From Methanosphaera sp. BMS (lineage in GTDB: Archaea > Methanobacteriota > Methanobacteria > Methanobacteriales > Methanobacteriaceae), in the NCBI RefSeq assembly GCF_003268005.1, contig NZ_CP014213.1:2377501-2441500 (forward strand): DNA of 64,000 nt, read 5' to 3'. The stretch's first letter is position 1. Each line of letters begins with the position of its first letter. Both the position numbers and the translations under genes were made by a program. Of the stretch, positions 50,094-59,068 are shown one piece after another. The notes under the pieces are model-generated. The model was not told the DNA's origin, did not search any database, and saw only the letters and a program-made list of their open reading frames with translations.

Positions 50094-50109
50094 TTTGGGC
50101 ATACCTAAA
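50094..50109. promoter_or_regulatory. Inverted repeat TTTGGG-N4-CCTAAA (metal-regulator-like box 2)
   Basis: This second box has the same 6-4-6 geometry with one mismatch. It lies 58 bp from box 1, immediately after a good TATA element (tactatataaagg, 50081-50093) on the plus strand. The TATA-operator overlap looks like a repressible promoter, but the 165 bp downstream has no ORF. Confidence 0.5.
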
Positions 50110-50275
50110 AATTTTTTATTGTAGATTAAATCCAAAATAAGCTATAACCGTTTATGATATAATTATGCTCTTAAAAAAATTTTTTTAAAATTGATTTAAT
50201 AAAATAAGCTATTTGTATTAGTATATGGTATAAATAAAATTGTTAAAATAAAAAATATTAAAAAATGGAAAAAAT

Positions 50276-51580
50276 CTATTTGATGTCACCCAAAAGATGA
50301 TAGATTAACTGTTCGGCGGTACGTCCGGACTGTGCTCCGTGTGTTCTTACCCAGACATTGGCCTCATGTTCCAACTCATCATCAGTCAAGGTAATTTCCG
50401 GATATTTCCTAGCTAAAGATTTAACAATTTCAAAGTACTCCTTCATGCTAGGCTTATAATAACCGATTGTGACACCAAACCTATCAACCAGGGATAATTT
50501 CTCACGCACGGTATCCGAGTGATACATCTCTTCACCGCCGGAGGTGTTGACCCGTTCGTTCCACGTTTCCTTGATAAGATGTCTCCTATTGGATGTTGCA
50601 TATATCAGGACATTGTCGGGCTTTGTCTCAAGGCCACCTTCAATCAATGCCTTAAGATACTTGTACTCGCTTTCATACTCTTCAAATGACAAATCATCCA
50701 TGTAAAGGATAAACTTATAGTTACGATTTTTAATCTCCGATATTATCTTGGATACATATTTCATCTCATGCTTATAGACTTCTATCATACGAAGTCCCAT
50801 GGGATAGTACATGTTGAGTATTGCCTTTATGCTGGTACTTTTTCCAGTACCCGCATCACCGTACAGCAATACATTGTTTGCCTTTTTACCGTTAACAAAG
50901 CTTTCCGTGTTATGGATGAGCTTTTCTTTCTGCAAATCATATCCCAACAGATCATCCAAAACAACATCATCCAAAGAGGTAATGGCTATTAAAAAGTCTT
51001 TATTTTCATCATGGGACAGTTGAAATGCCCTGTTTAATCCATATTTTCCAACACCATACTCCTTATAGAAATCGGTTATGATGTCAAACAAGTCATTTTC
51101 ATCATTGGCCGATTCCATCCTGGAGCTTAACAATTGAACCTTTGAACTGACATCCTGGTTAAACAGCTGTTGTTTCTTTATTATTGAATCATAATTGGAG
51201 ATTATGCTAAAGCAATCAATGTCTAACTTTTCTTCTATAATGCCAAAGTCATAGTTGAATAATTTATGAAATATTTTCATGTCATGCTTTACAAATTCAT
51301 TAACGCTGCCCTCTTTTTTTCCGGTCTTCTCACTTGTTAATGTAAATGGGTTTTCGATCGTGGCAATCAGGTATGCTATGTAGTTATGCCATAGATTTTT
51401 ATTGAATCCATAAACGGTTGCAAGACTAAGTAACTTGTTTATCTGGGTGTAAATATCGCTGATTAAGTCATCCGCGTCATAGTCACCTTTTTCAAATCTT
51501 TTAAAAATTCCCGATAACTCCAGTAGTATGGGTTCATCTATATTCTTATATACAATCAGTTTTGAAATTAGATTATGCAT
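50276..51580 (-). CDS. AAA-type ATPase, DUF815-like
   Basis: This protein of about 434 residues has an N-terminal all-helical region of 200 residues and a P-loop domain. Walker A is [12 protein letters not shown] at about 244-252, and Walker B is [12 protein letters not shown]. The sensor region [14 protein letters not shown] and the [16 protein letters not shown] segment are characteristic of DUF815 ATPases. The cellular role of the family is unknown. The ATG at 51578-51580 is chosen; an in-frame GTG three codons upstream is an alternative. It lies downstream of guaAB. Confidence 0.85.
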   Translation of the reverse strand: MHNLISKLIVYKNIDEPILLELSGIFKRFEKGDYDADDLISDIYTQINKLLSLATVYGFNKNLWHNYIAYLIATIENPFTLTSEKTGKKEGSVNEFVKHDMKIFHKLFNYDFGIIEEKLDIDCFSIISNYDSIIKKQQLFNQDVSSKVQLLSSRMESANDENDLFDIITDFYKEYGVGKYGLNRAFQLSHDENKDFLIAITSLDDVVLDDLLGYDLQKEKLIHNTESFVNGKKANNVLLYGDAGTGKSTSIKAILNMYYPMGLRMIEVYKHEMKYVSKIISEIKNRNYKFILYMDDLSFEEYESEYKYLKALIEGGLETKPDNVLIYATSNRRHLIKETWNERVNTSGGEEMYHSDTVREKLSLVDRFGVTIGYYKPSMKEYFEIVKSLARKYPEITLTDDELEHEANVWVRTHGAQSGRTAEQLIYHLLGDIK

Positions 51581-51647
51581 AGATATCACATTAATTTAAA
51601 ATTTAATAAAAATGCTTTTAAAATAAAAAAAGTAAAAAAAAATGAAT

Positions 51648-52577
51648 TTATTCAAATTCAATGGTACTAGGTGGCTTATTACTTAAAGAGAGGGATACGT
51701 GTGTTATCTGAGGTACTTTTGCAGTTATTTCCTGTGATACGTTATGCAGGAATTCCCATGGAAGGTCAGGTACATTGGCTGTCATTGCATCAAATGACTG
51801 TACCATCCTTATAACCACGAGGTATCCGAAGTCTCTTTGATCACCTTTAACTCCGGTTACTTTACTGTTGGTAAGTACTACGAAGTATTGCCATAAGTCT
51901 TTGTCAAGTTCTTCCTTCTCAACAAATTCATTTAAAATTGCATTGGCTTCTCTACAGATATCCAACTTTTCCTTGGTAACTTCACCGAGTACACGTACCG
52001 CCAGTCCAGGTCCAGGGAATGGTTGTCTGTGTACAATCTTATCCGGTAAACCTAACTGTGTACCTACTTCCCTTACTTCATCTTTATACAATTCACGTAG
52101 TGGCTCAATTATTTCAAGTACTAATCCATCAGGTAGTGTTAGGTTATGGTGTGATTTTATGTTTCCTTCACTTTCAATCCAATCGGGAGCTATTGTTCCC
52201 TGCAGCAGATATTTTGCACCTGACTTTTTAGCTTCCCTTTCAAACACTTCTATGAATTTATGTCCAATGATTTCACGTTTTTTCTCAGGATCAGTTATTC
52301 CAGCAAGTGCTTCTACAAATTCATCAGCAGCATCCACGAGTTTAAAGTTTAATTTGTCTTTAAATGTCTCCTCAACTTCCTTTGCCTCATCTTTTCTTAA
52401 AAGACCGTGATCCACGAATATTGCTTCTAACTGTTTTCCAATGGCCTCACTTGCAAGGGCACTGGCAACTGAACTGTCCACTCCACCAGATAATGCTATT
52501 ATAACTTTTTCATCTTTAACTTCATCTTTAATGTTTTGAATTGATTCTTCTATAAATTTTTCTGTATCCATCATCAT
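51648..52577 (-). CDS. guaAB: GMP synthase subunit B (ATP pyrophosphatase)
   Basis: This is the synthetase half of archaeal GMP synthase, which adenylates XMP and aminates it with ammonia from the partner subunit. The PP-loop SGGVDSS is at residues 30-36. Further family blocks are [29 protein letters not shown] and the C-terminal [12 protein letters not shown]. It has 309 residues, the normal split-enzyme length. It lies 96 bp downstream of guaAA on the same strand. Confidence 0.96.
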   Translation of the reverse strand: MMMDTEKFIEESIQNIKDEVKDEKVIIALSGGVDSSVASALASEAIGKQLEAIFVDHGLLRKDEAKEVEETFKDKLNFKLVDAADEFVEALAGITDPEKKREIIGHKFIEVFEREAKKSGAKYLLQGTIAPDWIESEGNIKSHHNLTLPDGLVLEIIEPLRELYKDEVREVGTQLGLPDKIVHRQPFPGPGLAVRVLGEVTKEKLDICREANAILNEFVEKEELDKDLWQYFVVLTNSKVTGVKGDQRDFGYLVVIRMVQSFDAMTANVPDLPWEFLHNVSQEITAKVPQITHVSLSLSNKPPSTIEFE

Positions 52578-52673
52578 TTAATCACACAACCTATTTATTA
52601 TCCGAATAAATTTAATTATCATTTTCGATAATTGCCATATGCATTATATATGATATTTGTAGTTTGGTTAAAA

Positions 52674-53243
52674 TTAATTTTTCGGATATTCTTTACATAT
52701 CCTATAAAAGTTTTCAAATATCTCTCCACCACGTGGGGTGTGTTGAACTTCAGGATGGAATTGAATTCCATAAATTTCCTTATCCTTATGTTTCATAGCT
52801 TCAATGGAACATTTATCAGAATCTGCGATTACCTCAAATGATTCAGGTAATGTTACAACTTCATCCTTATGTGAAGCCCATACCTTCAAGGTATCGTCAA
52901 TGCCCTCAAATAGCCCTGTATTTTTCAGGATATTGATTTCAATCTGTGCATAACTTTCAACATCTGCACTTTTGGTTTCTCCGCCAAAGTAATCGGCGAT
53001 AAGTTGATGTCCCAAGCAAATACCTAGAATAGGAACGTTAATATTTCCAAGAATTTCTTTACAATTACCTATCCTTTCAATGGAAGGCCCACCACCTAAT
53101 ATGATACCTTCCGGATTTAATTTCTTTATGTCCTCTAGACTAGTACTGTTTGATATTAATTTATTTTCGATACCCAGGTAACTTAGGGTCCTGGATATTC
53201 TGTGATTGTACTGTCCAAAATTATTAATAATAACAATGCTCAT
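52674..53243 (-). CDS. guaAA: GMP synthase subunit A (glutamine amidotransferase)
   Basis: This class I glutamine amidotransferase of 189 residues supplies ammonia to GuaAB. The catalytic triad is Cys76 in LGICLGHQ, His163 and Glu165 in IQFHPEV. Archaea and some bacteria carry GMP synthase as two genes, and here they are neighbours in the order A then B on the minus strand. No other amidotransferase-dependent partner is nearby. Confidence 0.96.
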   Translation of the reverse strand: MSIVIINNFGQYNHRISRTLSYLGIENKLISNSTSLEDIKKLNPEGIILGGGPSIERIGNCKEILGNINVPILGICLGHQLIADYFGGETKSADVESYAQIEINILKNTGLFEGIDDTLKVWASHKDEVVTLPESFEVIADSDKCSIEAMKHKDKEIYGIQFHPEVQHTPRGGEIFENFYRICKEYPKN

Positions 53244-53528
53244 AGTAAGTCCCTTAATTATTTAAAATAAGTAATAAAATAATGTACAAAAAATTAAAAC
53301 TGGAAAAATATTTAATAATTTGTTATATATTACTTTTGTCTATATATTATATTATGATAACAAATGATATATTAATTCTTTTAATTGGAGTTAGTAACAT
53401 CAATAATTAGCATGGTTATTTTTTTTTATTTAAATATGTGTTATAGGTGGAAAAGTATATTATGTTATGACGAGTATATGGTGAAGATATTAATCTCAAA
53501 TCCATTTCTAAACTGATGGTGATAAAAA

Positions 53529-54137
53529 ATGTTTAACAACTTGAATATTGAGGAAAACACACGTTATGAAGTATTGGTGACTACACCTAATAATGATGGT
53601 TCATATAATACCAAACCATTTGGGGTATTGTTCAAAAATAATGAGGTCATACTGAATTTATATCCCAACACTACCCTGGAAAACATAAAAGACAATCCCT
53701 CATTTATCATACAGTTGTCTTCAAATCCCCTGGTATTTACAAAAGCATTATTGAATAAACTAGATTCCTCGGATTATAATAATGAAGGAATAATTAAAAA
53801 AACTTCCTGTGCATTATATGCAAATGCCATGGATTATGTGACAATTATACATGAGGACAAATATGGTGATACTCCCCTATGTAGAATAACCGCTGAAATT
53901 ACCGATATGATATTGATTAATAATTCACCTTCAGTCATTAACCGTACAACCAATAAGATAATAGAGTTGCTTGTTAAGTTATCCAGAATAAATTATATGA
54001 ACAGTAAACAATTGGACTTATTTGAAAAAGAGCTGGATGAATCTCTGAAGTTCATCATCAAGGAAGGAAATCAGGATCATATTGATTCATTAACATTAAT
54101 AAAAGAAGAATTAAACAATAATAAGGAAAAATATTAA
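53529..54137 (+). CDS. DUF447 family protein (FMN-binding split-barrel-like)
   Basis: This 202-residue archaeal protein of the DUF447 group has an N-terminal half (TRYEVLVTTPNNDGSYNTKPFGVLFKNNEVILNLY) that resembles a flavin-binding split barrel. An alpha-helical C-terminal part follows. No reaction is known; related structures bind FMN. It is a single-gene plus-strand unit between two minus-strand operons. The start ATG has a weak GGTGAT site. Confidence 0.78.
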   Translation: MFNNLNIEENTRYEVLVTTPNNDGSYNTKPFGVLFKNNEVILNLYPNTTLENIKDNPSFIIQLSSNPLVFTKALLNKLDSSDYNNEGIIKKTSCALYANAMDYVTIIHEDKYGDTPLCRITAEITDMILINNSPSVINRTTNKIIELLVKLSRINYMNSKQLDLFEKELDESLKFIIKEGNQDHIDSLTLIKEELNNNKEKY

Positions 54138-54236
54138 TAAATACATTATTTACGGTAGCTGGTATGACTGGTTATTCGTAATTGGTGGATTTAATTAAAA
54201 ATATTATAAAAAAAGAAGGGTTATAAAGAAGTAATA

Positions 54237-55865
54237 TTAATCTTCTTTTATTATTACATCAATAAATGTACTATTTTCAACATCAAACAATCCCTTATCA
54301 GTTATTTTTAGGGATGGCAGTACGGGCAGTGCCATGAATGACAGTGTACTGATAGGATTATTCAGGTTACATCCCATTTCATGGATAAAGGAATTAATGT
54401 CCTGTGACTGTTTGGCTACAACATGTGCCGGCTTATCACTCATAAGTCCGGCTATAGGTAGGGATAGGTCAATCTTATCCTTGTTTGATATTGCGGATAT
54501 TCCTCCGTTGTTGGAAATAACCGTATTTGTGGCTTCAGCCATGTATTTGCTATCGGTACCCACAACCATTATGTTATGGGAATCATGTGCAATGCTTGAT
54601 GCTACGGCACCATTTTTTATTCCAAATCCTCGGATAAATGCATTAAATACAGTATCTCCACCATATCTTTCAACAACACTGATTTTAAGAACATCATTAA
54701 ACACTGAGGGGATGATGTTTCCTTTTTCAATATTCAGTTTGGCTGTTGTCTTGCCCGTTACAATCTTATTGTCCCACATGTCAATAACGTTTACAGTGGC
54801 ACTCTTTGATTCGGGATTGTTTGCTTTAAGGTTGAAGTTATCAACACTTTTGAATGATACGTTCATGCCGCTAGGAAGTTTGTAGGGATTGGCCCGGTAT
54901 AATAGTTTTTGTTTCTTGAAGATGGTATTTCCATTGATGATGACTCTTTTAACATTGAATTCTGATAGATTGTCAATAAATACCAAATCAGCATTTCTGC
55001 CCGGCCCTATAAAACCGGCATTAATGTTATAATAATCTGCAGGATTAATGGTAACCATTCTCAATGCTTCAAATGGATCCATACCCAAATCCACGGCTTT
55101 ACGTAGAATAACATTAATGTGTCCGTTTATCAAATCTTCAGCTTTCAAATCATCCGTTACCAAAAAGTCTCCCTTGCTTCTTATGAATTCTTCAAGAGTC
55201 TTTGACTCTGAACCTTCACGAATCATTATTTTCATACCGAGGCGTCTTTTTTCTTCAACCTCCTGTTTTGTCACTGATTCATGGTCGGTGGTAATTCCAG
55301 CCAGTATATATTTTTGTAATTTTTTACCGGTAAGAAGTGGTGCATGACCGTCAATTGGCTTTTTATATTTCTTGGCAACGTTTATTTTCGCCATCATTTC
55401 CCTGTCATTGTTTATCACTGATTCATAGTCCATAACTTCTGACAAAGCTGCAAAATTATATTTTCTAAATAGGGTTTCTATATCGTAGCTGGTTATGGTG
55501 GCACCGTTTGTTTCATATTTTGTTGATGGTACACACGGCGGTGCGGTAAAATAATAATGAAGAGGGGATGATCTGGCATCCTTAATCATATATTCTATTC
55601 CATCCATTCCCATTACATTTGCTATTTCATGTGGATCAGAAACAACTGATGTTGTTCCATGACGTAATGCTATTTCGGCAAATCGTGATGGAGTTAGCAT
55701 GGAACTTTCAATGTGAACATGTGCGTCAATAAATCCTGGAACGATAATATCATTAAAGTCTTTGTTAACTTCTTTTATTGATATTATTCTGCCTTTTTCT
55801 ATTTGTATTTCTCCAGGATATATTTCATCTGTTATAACATTTAAAATATTTCCTTTAATATACAT
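54237..55865 (-). CDS. ade: Adenine deaminase
   Basis: This amidohydrolase converts adenine to hypoxanthine in purine salvage. The metal-binding GFIDAHVHIESSMLTPSRFA stands near residue 50, followed by GTTSVVSDPHEIANVMG, GHAPLLTGK and DHESVTKQE. The C-terminal half has HDSHNIMVVGTD and the family end FDVENSTFID. The frame extends 14 codons upstream, but ATG 55863-55865 lies nine bases after GGAG and matches the family N-terminus, giving 542 residues. Confidence 0.94.
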   Translation of the reverse strand: MYIKGNILNVITDEIYPGEIQIEKGRIISIKEVNKDFNDIIVPGFIDAHVHIESSMLTPSRFAEIALRHGTTSVVSDPHEIANVMGMDGIEYMIKDARSSPLHYYFTAPPCVPSTKYETNGATITSYDIETLFRKYNFAALSEVMDYESVINNDREMMAKINVAKKYKKPIDGHAPLLTGKKLQKYILAGITTDHESVTKQEVEEKRRLGMKIMIREGSESKTLEEFIRSKGDFLVTDDLKAEDLINGHINVILRKAVDLGMDPFEALRMVTINPADYYNINAGFIGPGRNADLVFIDNLSEFNVKRVIINGNTIFKKQKLLYRANPYKLPSGMNVSFKSVDNFNLKANNPESKSATVNVIDMWDNKIVTGKTTAKLNIEKGNIIPSVFNDVLKISVVERYGGDTVFNAFIRGFGIKNGAVASSIAHDSHNIMVVGTDSKYMAEATNTVISNNGGISAISNKDKIDLSLPIAGLMSDKPAHVVAKQSQDINSFIHEMGCNLNNPISTLSFMALPVLPSLKITDKGLFDVENSTFIDVIIKED

Positions 55866-56213
55866 CTTAATTAACTCCGAAAGTTTGATTTTATCGGATT
55901 TAATCATATGTCATTGTCTGTCCTTTTGCATAATTTAAAATTCTTCGTTGCTGTTAAAAATAAATACAATTTCAGTGTCCTTAAACTTAATTTATGCATT
56001 ATCTCATTGTTTTTATCATGGGTGTTATTTAATTAAATCCAATAATTACCATAAATTTATCAGTTTTGATAGTATTTAAGATATTACTATATATGGACTG
56101 CTTTATATTAAAGTATATTCTTAATATTATTTTCCCAAATTCTTTTTTTAATATGTTTCATTCTTTTTTTAATAATTTTTTTATTCATAGAAGTGTTTTA
56201 AAATTATTTTCAT
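55866..56213. other. Intergenic region upstream of ade
   Basis: This 348-bp AT-rich stretch carries the ade promoter on the minus strand and the end of the AP2-like gene transcript. No gene was recognised. Confidence 0.45.
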
Positions 56214-57203
56214 CTAATTTACTTTGAAGATGTCTGTTGTATCGTAATAATATTGACTTTTATGATGATATTCATATTCCTTTTTATATTTCAGCACATC
56301 ATCTCTATTCCAGTTATTTTCATTCAGCTTGTCTCTTACATATCGTGCGATATGGATATTTTTATATGATCCGTAATATTGTCTTTTCTTGTTGATGACA
56401 TGTTGTATGTAGTAATCGTTTCCTTTCTTAATTATGTTCTTGTCCCTGTCTTGAATTTTTCGGGTGATGTCTATGATGTAGTTGACAATACTCAATTCCC
56501 AGTTATTGTTTGTCAGGTATTCCTTTACCAGTAATGCCAAGTCATATGTTTGATATGAACCTATTTTCAGTCTGTTGCTCCTTATCTGTTTTTTCAGGGT
56601 ATACTTGTTCTGTAGTTTGTCTTCATATGTTATGTTTTCATGATGATAAAAGGGTGGAAGCTTATCATCATCATATCTGTATATCTCGGTAGTTTCACAC
56701 ATCAGTTCCTCATCCATCCCGTATTTCAGGTAGAGATCCCTTTCTTCAAGCACTTCTGTCAGCAGTCTGCTTGTAACAATTGTCATATTGTTGTATGTGA
56801 ACTTATAATAACCTTGTATGGTATTATAGCTGATGTACTTGTAGAATTCTTTTGCAGCCTTCTTTTCTATTATTTCTATGTTGATGTCATTTCCATAAAA
56901 TGGCAGTATCATTTTTATAATGCCTGCATATTTTTTACTTTTGTATGAACCGAATGTTTTTCCTGTTTGTCTATTTTTAACAATGTACTTTCCATGATTG
57001 TCTTCTCTAATGCAATATCGAGGAAAATGTTCATTTTTATCGTAGCCTGTTGATTTGTTTTTTATCCACCCGTATTTTCTCAGTAATCTTTTCTGTTTTA
57101 ATGCATCCTCTTTTGTATCATAGCTACCATAGTTGATTATCTGTCCGTATATTGTCTTTTCGATAACATATTTATTGTTTACCTTTTTGATGTTTGTAAA
57201 CAT
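56214..57203 (-). CDS. Protein of four AP2-like / integrase-arm-like repeats
   Basis: The 329-residue protein contains at least four copies of a 35-residue unit at about 11-46, 72-105, 200-235 and 263-298. Each reads roughly 'Y.I.K....K..YGSY.....A......L...GW'. Three short beta strands followed by a helix are the fold of AP2 and of integrase arm-binding domains, so the protein probably binds DNA at repeated sites. A degenerate fifth unit may lie at 131-163. No catalytic domain is present. Its GGAGG ribosome-binding site overlaps the last codons of the upstream hypothetical gene, so both are co-translated. Confidence 0.65.
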   Translation of the reverse strand: MFTNIKKVNNKYVIEKTIYGQIINYGSYDTKEDALKQKRLLRKYGWIKNKSTGYDKNEHFPRYCIREDNHGKYIVKNRQTGKTFGSYKSKKYAGIIKMILPFYGNDINIEIIEKKAAKEFYKYISYNTIQGYYKFTYNNMTIVTSRLLTEVLEERDLYLKYGMDEELMCETTEIYRYDDDKLPPFYHHENITYEDKLQNKYTLKKQIRSNRLKIGSYQTYDLALLVKEYLTNNNWELSIVNYIIDITRKIQDRDKNIIKKGNDYYIQHVINKKRQYYGSYKNIHIARYVRDKLNENNWNRDDVLKYKKEYEYHHKSQYYYDTTDIFKVN

Positions 57204-57204
57204 T

Positions 57205-57591
57205 TTAACCTCCTTCTATTATCGTTTCCAATATGTCATAACGATTGTTTTCATCAACAATTCGGGTGTTGACATTATCAAGACGGTTTATCCTGTTTAT
57301 TTTTTTGTCTATCATGTGGTTTTTTTCTTTGTCGCGGATGTTGTCTATAATTACTATGCTTATCTTTCCCTTGTCCTTTAGTTTTTTTGTAAGATTGTTG
57401 ATGTCCGTTTCCAGAATTGTTGACTTGTATGTCTGTGCTATTTTCATATTCTTTACTTCATATTGAATTCCCTTATCAAGTTCGCATATCTTGATGTTAT
57501 ACTTTTTTTCGTATTGTTGGAAGTTTTCAATTATTGATTCTATGTCGTTTTCCCTGTTTATTTTCAATGTTTTTTTATTTTTAAATTTCAT
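57205..57591 (-). CDS. Hypothetical charged protein preceding the AP2-like gene
   Basis: This 128-residue, strongly charged protein has no recognised family. It contains a plausible alpha/beta core (ISIVIIDNIRDKEKNHMIDKKINRINRLDNVNTRIV), suggesting a small nuclease or nucleotide-binding fold, but no catalytic motif is convincing. It is co-transcribed with the AP2-like gene and divergent from the short Orc1/Cdc6 gene across the C-rich tract. Confidence 0.5.
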   Translation of the reverse strand: MKFKNKKTLKINRENDIESIIENFQQYEKKYNIKICELDKGIQYEVKNMKIAQTYKSTILETDINNLTKKLKDKGKISIVIIDNIRDKEKNHMIDKKINRINRLDNVNTRIVDENNRYDILETIIEGG

Positions 57592-57704
57592 AAATATTCC
57601 TCTAATTACTTCATAAAAACCTAAGTTTACGTATTTTTTTGTAGCATTCCTGTTTTTTATTTTTTTACAATTATACTATGTTATACATTCTTTATAAAGC
57701 AATT

Positions 57705-57850
57705 GAGGCCCCATACACTCCCATATACTCTCCCACACTCACACGCTCCCCCACCCCCTCCCCCCTTCACTTGCAACATATGTATAACGAAATAAAATTC
57801 ACTTTTGAATACTTATCACTACCCCCTCCCCCAGTATTACTTATCATTAC
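57705..57850. other. C-rich tract with origin-like elements beside orc1/cdc6
   Basis: The plus strand is strongly pyrimidine-rich with runs of 5-6 C (57710-57765 and 57821-57833), unlike the surrounding AT-rich DNA. TTCACTTGCAAC (57766-57777) directly follows one C-run, and TTCACTTTTGAA (57798-57809) stands before the other. The combination of a short dyad and an adjacent C/G string resembles archaeal origin recognition boxes. An origin function is inferred. Confidence 0.5.
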
Positions 57851-57939
57851 CCGGTTTTCTTTATATATTATCCAAGAACAAATCATAACATGGAAAAATC
57901 AAAATCTAAAAAAAAAAATAAAAGGAGTGAAAAAAGTCT

Positions 57940-58761
57940 ATGAGCATATTTGATGAAGTAATGAGTTCCGATTTCACGGTATTCAAAAACAAGGAAATCT
58001 TTAATCTTGATTACATACCCGAAATCATCCAATGTAGGGACGCACAACTAAAAAGTGTTCTGATAAACATAAAACCATTACTGGATAACAACAAAGCAAT
58101 AAATTCCATATTAATCGGAAATACAAGTACAGGAAAAACAACAGTCGTAAAACATGCAATAAGGGAAATTGAAGAACACACCAACTTAAAGACATGTTAT
58201 ATAAACTGCAACATACAGGATACTCTGCGCAAATGCTACTTTCAGATATACCGAGTATTGTTTGATAGGGAAGCAAGACGTGGACTCAGCACTGAACTTA
58301 TACAGGAAGAAGTAATGAAAAAGCTCGAGGAACAATCATGCATACTTGCAATAGATGACATAAACTATCTAAGCAAAAACGATGCAAATAATCTTATCAA
58401 TGAACTATTCCGGTCCAATGAATTCTACCACTTAAACATAGCATTAATAATAACAATAAATGATGAAACATTCAAATATTCACTGGAAAAAAATGCACAA
58501 AGTATACTCTTGGGTCATGAAATACGATTCAACGATTATACGAAGGATGAAATCTACTCAATATTAAAGTACCGATGCAATGCTGGCCTAAAGGACCGTG
58601 TTATAAATGATGAACAGTTGGAACGAATCAGCAACTATTCCCATAAGATAGCTAGTCTGAGAAGAGGACTAATATTAATACAAGTTCTAGGACAGACTAT
58701 AGAATCAGAAAGCAGGTGTAAAATAGAGGATGAGGATATTGACAAATATGTTCCATATTAA
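57940..58761 (+). CDS. Short Orc1/Cdc6-like AAA+ ATPase
   Basis: This 273-residue AAA+ protein resembles archaeal Orc1/Cdc6. It opens with the typical PEIIQCRDAQLKSVLINIKPLL, then Walker A GNTSTGKT (60-67), Walker B CILAIDDINYL (134-144) and the lid region around YTKDEIYSILKYRC and LRRGLILIQ. The C-terminal winged-helix DNA-binding domain (about 100 residues) is missing, since the protein ends right after the lid. It may therefore be an accessory initiator, a loader, or a derivative from a mobile element. It has an AAGGAG site. Confidence 0.82.
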   Translation: MSIFDEVMSSDFTVFKNKEIFNLDYIPEIIQCRDAQLKSVLINIKPLLDNNKAINSILIGNTSTGKTTVVKHAIREIEEHTNLKTCYINCNIQDTLRKCYFQIYRVLFDREARRGLSTELIQEEVMKKLEEQSCILAIDDINYLSKNDANNLINELFRSNEFYHLNIALIITINDETFKYSLEKNAQSILLGHEIRFNDYTKDEIYSILKYRCNAGLKDRVINDEQLERISNYSHKIASLRRGLILIQVLGQTIESESRCKIEDEDIDKYVPY

Positions 58762-58811
58762 CAGGATTAAAAATTTAAAAAATCATATAAATGGATGTGG
58801 GTGGTGATAAT

Positions 58812-58988
58812 ATTAATTTTGTTGAAGCAATGATTTATGTGGATATATGTATCAGCGTACTGCTTGCAATAACATTTTTATCATTCCTGTTGGGATCTTT
58901 TATAGCAGATGGATTTAATCTGACCGGCATGGTATGGTGGACATTTGTAATAATATTTGTACTGGTTATTTATAAAATACTGAATTAA
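58812..58988 (+). CDS. Small two-helix membrane protein (probable ATT start)
   Basis: The hydrophobic protein has two membrane segments (ICISVLLAITFLSFLLGSF and MVWWTFVIIFVLVIYKIL). An in-frame ATG at 58791 has no ribosome-binding site. Instead, the strong GGTGGTGAT site lies inside that extension, three bases before ATT at 58812-58814, which I take as the start (58 residues). With the ATG start it would be 65 residues. The function is unknown. It follows the Orc1/Cdc6 gene by about 50 bp. Confidence 0.5.
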   Translation: MNFVEAMIYVDICISVLLAITFLSFLLGSFIADGFNLTGMVWWTFVIIFVLVIYKILN

Positions 58989-59068
58989 ATTATGGATTAA
59001 ATCAGTAAAAAAAAACATTTTAACAATCTTTTTTCTTTTAAAAAAATATTTAGGGGGTAATGATTTGA

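Larger units (their letters stand above)
49813..50275. other. Intergenic region with orphan promoter-like elements
   Basis: Apart from the two operator-like boxes, this convergent region contains no credible ORF. A 12-base 'aaaataagctat' occurs twice (about 50131 and 50202). It may contain an untranslated RNA or the remains of a lost gene. Confidence 0.4.

Noticed and set aside
57678-57953. Open frame with a Pro/Thr-rich translation across the C-rich tract
   Set aside because: It overlaps the ribosome-binding site and start of orc1/cdc6, has no ribosome-binding site of its own, and its composition merely reflects the C-runs.
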